Below the pieces are notes generated by a model that saw only the letters and a list, made by a program, of their open reading frames with translations, was not told the DNA's origin and searched no databases. From an uncultured Bacillota bacterium (GTDB taxonomy: Bacteria; Bacillota; Clostridia; Peptostreptococcales; Anaerovoracaceae): 6,977 nt of DNA. Below, in pieces: positions 6,295 to 6,977 of this stretch. Where the stretch lies: NCBI GenBank assembly GCA_946541435.1, contig CAMNJK010000081.1:1-6977 (forward strand). Reading direction: 5' to 3'. The translations under genes were made by a program, and so were the position numbers. Within the stretch, counting starts at the first letter, position 1. Every line of letters begins with the position of its first letter.

Positions 6295-6977
6295 TCAGAT
6301 GGTCACATCGTCCCGCATCTTCTCAAAGGTCTTGTCCCCGATGCCGGAGACATTCTTCAGCTCTTCGATGGCGCTGAACTGACCGTTCTGGTCCCGGTAG
6401 TCGACGATCTTCCGGGCTGTCACAGGCCCCACCCCCGTGATCTGCTGCAGGAGCACCTCGTCCGCCGTATTGATATTGATCTTCCCGCCGGAGATGCCGG
6501 CGGCATTGGCGGCCATCCCGCCCGAGGCTGCTGCGCCGCTGCCGGATCCGCCGCCCGCGCCGGCTGCCGATCCCCCGCTGCTCTCGCCTTTCCGGGGAAT
6601 ATAGACCTTCTCCCCGTCCGTCAGCAGCTGGGCACGGTTCACATTGGTCAGATCCGCCTTCTTCGTGAGCCCGCCGGCCGCGTCGATGGCATCCTGGATC
6701 CGGCTGCCCTGCGGCAGTTCCGCCAGCATGGGCTGCCTGACCGCGCCGCCGATATCCACGTAGAGGACGCCGTCAGTGTCCAGAGCACGTGTGTCTGCCG
6801 TCCCCATTGTCATGTCGCCTGCCTGGTCTCCATCCGCACTGTCCCCTCCCGCAGCATTTCCCGCATTTCCGGCGGGGTCACCGCTGCCGGAAAGAGGTTC
6901 CTCCGCTGTGGCCGTCACCGGCGCATCCGCCGCGCCGGTCTCACTGATTGGCAGGTCTCCCCCGGACCGGTACATAT
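6295..6977 (-). CDS. comEA: Competence protein ComEA (DNA-binding helix-hairpin-helix protein), C-terminal part
   Basis: The visible 226 codons are open to the right edge. The family's N-terminal membrane anchor is not seen, so the true start probably lies outside the window, although a Met codon occurs at 6975. In order: an acidic, Ala/Gly-rich low-complexity stretch (residues 1-65 of the visible part); an SLBB domain (about 69-128, with VDIGGAVRQP, AIDAAGGL and VYIPRKGE); a Gly/Ser/Ala linker (131-163); and a helix-hairpin-helix domain (164-226) opening with KININTAD and carrying two hairpins, GVGPVTA (181-187) and GIGDKTF (211-217). ComEA is a surface DNA receptor for natural transformation. 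The ComEC channel gene usually follows comEA, but here rpsT faces it instead. Other secreted SLBB-HhH proteins are hard to exclude, but this architecture is the ComEA one. Confidence 0.9.
   Translation of the reverse strand, partial: MYRSGGDLPISETGAADAPVTATAEEPLSGSGDPAGNAGNAAGGDSADGDQAGDMTMGTADTRALDTDGVLYVDIGGAVRQPMLAELPQGSRIQDAIDAAGGLTKKADLTNVNRAQLLTDGEKVYIPRKGESSGGSAAGAGGGSGSGAAASGGMAANAAGISGGKININTADEVLLQQITGVGPVTARKIVDYRDQNGQFSAIEELKNVSGIGDKTFEKMRDDVTI

Overview
The window looks like ordinary chromosome from a Gram-positive anaerobe, most likely a clostridium (class Clostridia, family not resolvable by eye). The evidence is the rpsT / lepA / hemW / comEA gene set, a clostridial-type 4-hydroxybutyryl-CoA dehydratase, sigma-A-like promoters with 17-bp spacers, and AGGAGAG-type ribosome binding sites. 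The protein-coding DNA is moderately GC-rich and the intergenic DNA is AT-rich. There are no tRNA or rRNA genes, CRISPR arrays, insertion sequences or phage genes.

Layout, left to right. Positions 1-565 (minus) hold the first 188 codons of abfD, 4-hydroxybutyryl-CoA dehydratase, cut by the window edge. A 118-bp gap with two hairpins follows, then a small stand-alone NifU C-terminal-domain protein (684-968, minus) that starts at TTG, has a strong promoter at 1050-1078 and carries a structured leader. Positions 1205-5696 (minus) form a tight operon, lepA (elongation factor 4) - hemW (radical SAM heme chaperone) - glpK (glycerol kinase). In it lepA and hemW overlap by 14 nt, and hemW and glpK are 27 nt apart. 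The lepA promoter lies back to back with that of rpsT (ribosomal protein S20, 5930-6196, plus). A strong terminator follows rpsT. The right end holds the C-terminal 226 codons of comEA (6295-6977, minus), convergent with rpsT.

How the genes fit together. lepA and rpsT are both translation genes fired from one compact divergent promoter region. hemW and glpK are carried along by lepA. The nifU-like gene and abfD appear to form a second unit: an Fe-S carrier/scaffold domain next to an enzyme that needs a [4Fe-4S] cluster. The two share a nearly identical 16-nt translation initiation region and AGA-rich arginine codon use like that of rpsT, so high expression and a role in 4-hydroxybutyrate/4-aminobutyrate or succinate fermentation are plausible.

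No clearly new system is visible. The best leads are the nifU-abfD pair with its matched initiation regions and structured leader, a 15-bp tandem duplication that doubles the hemW stop codon and feeds the glpK ribosome binding site, a GlpK without the PTS-regulatory histidine of Bacillus-type enzymes, and a rearranged rpsT-lepA-hemW neighbourhood lacking gpr, spoIIP, holA and hrcA at their usual places.
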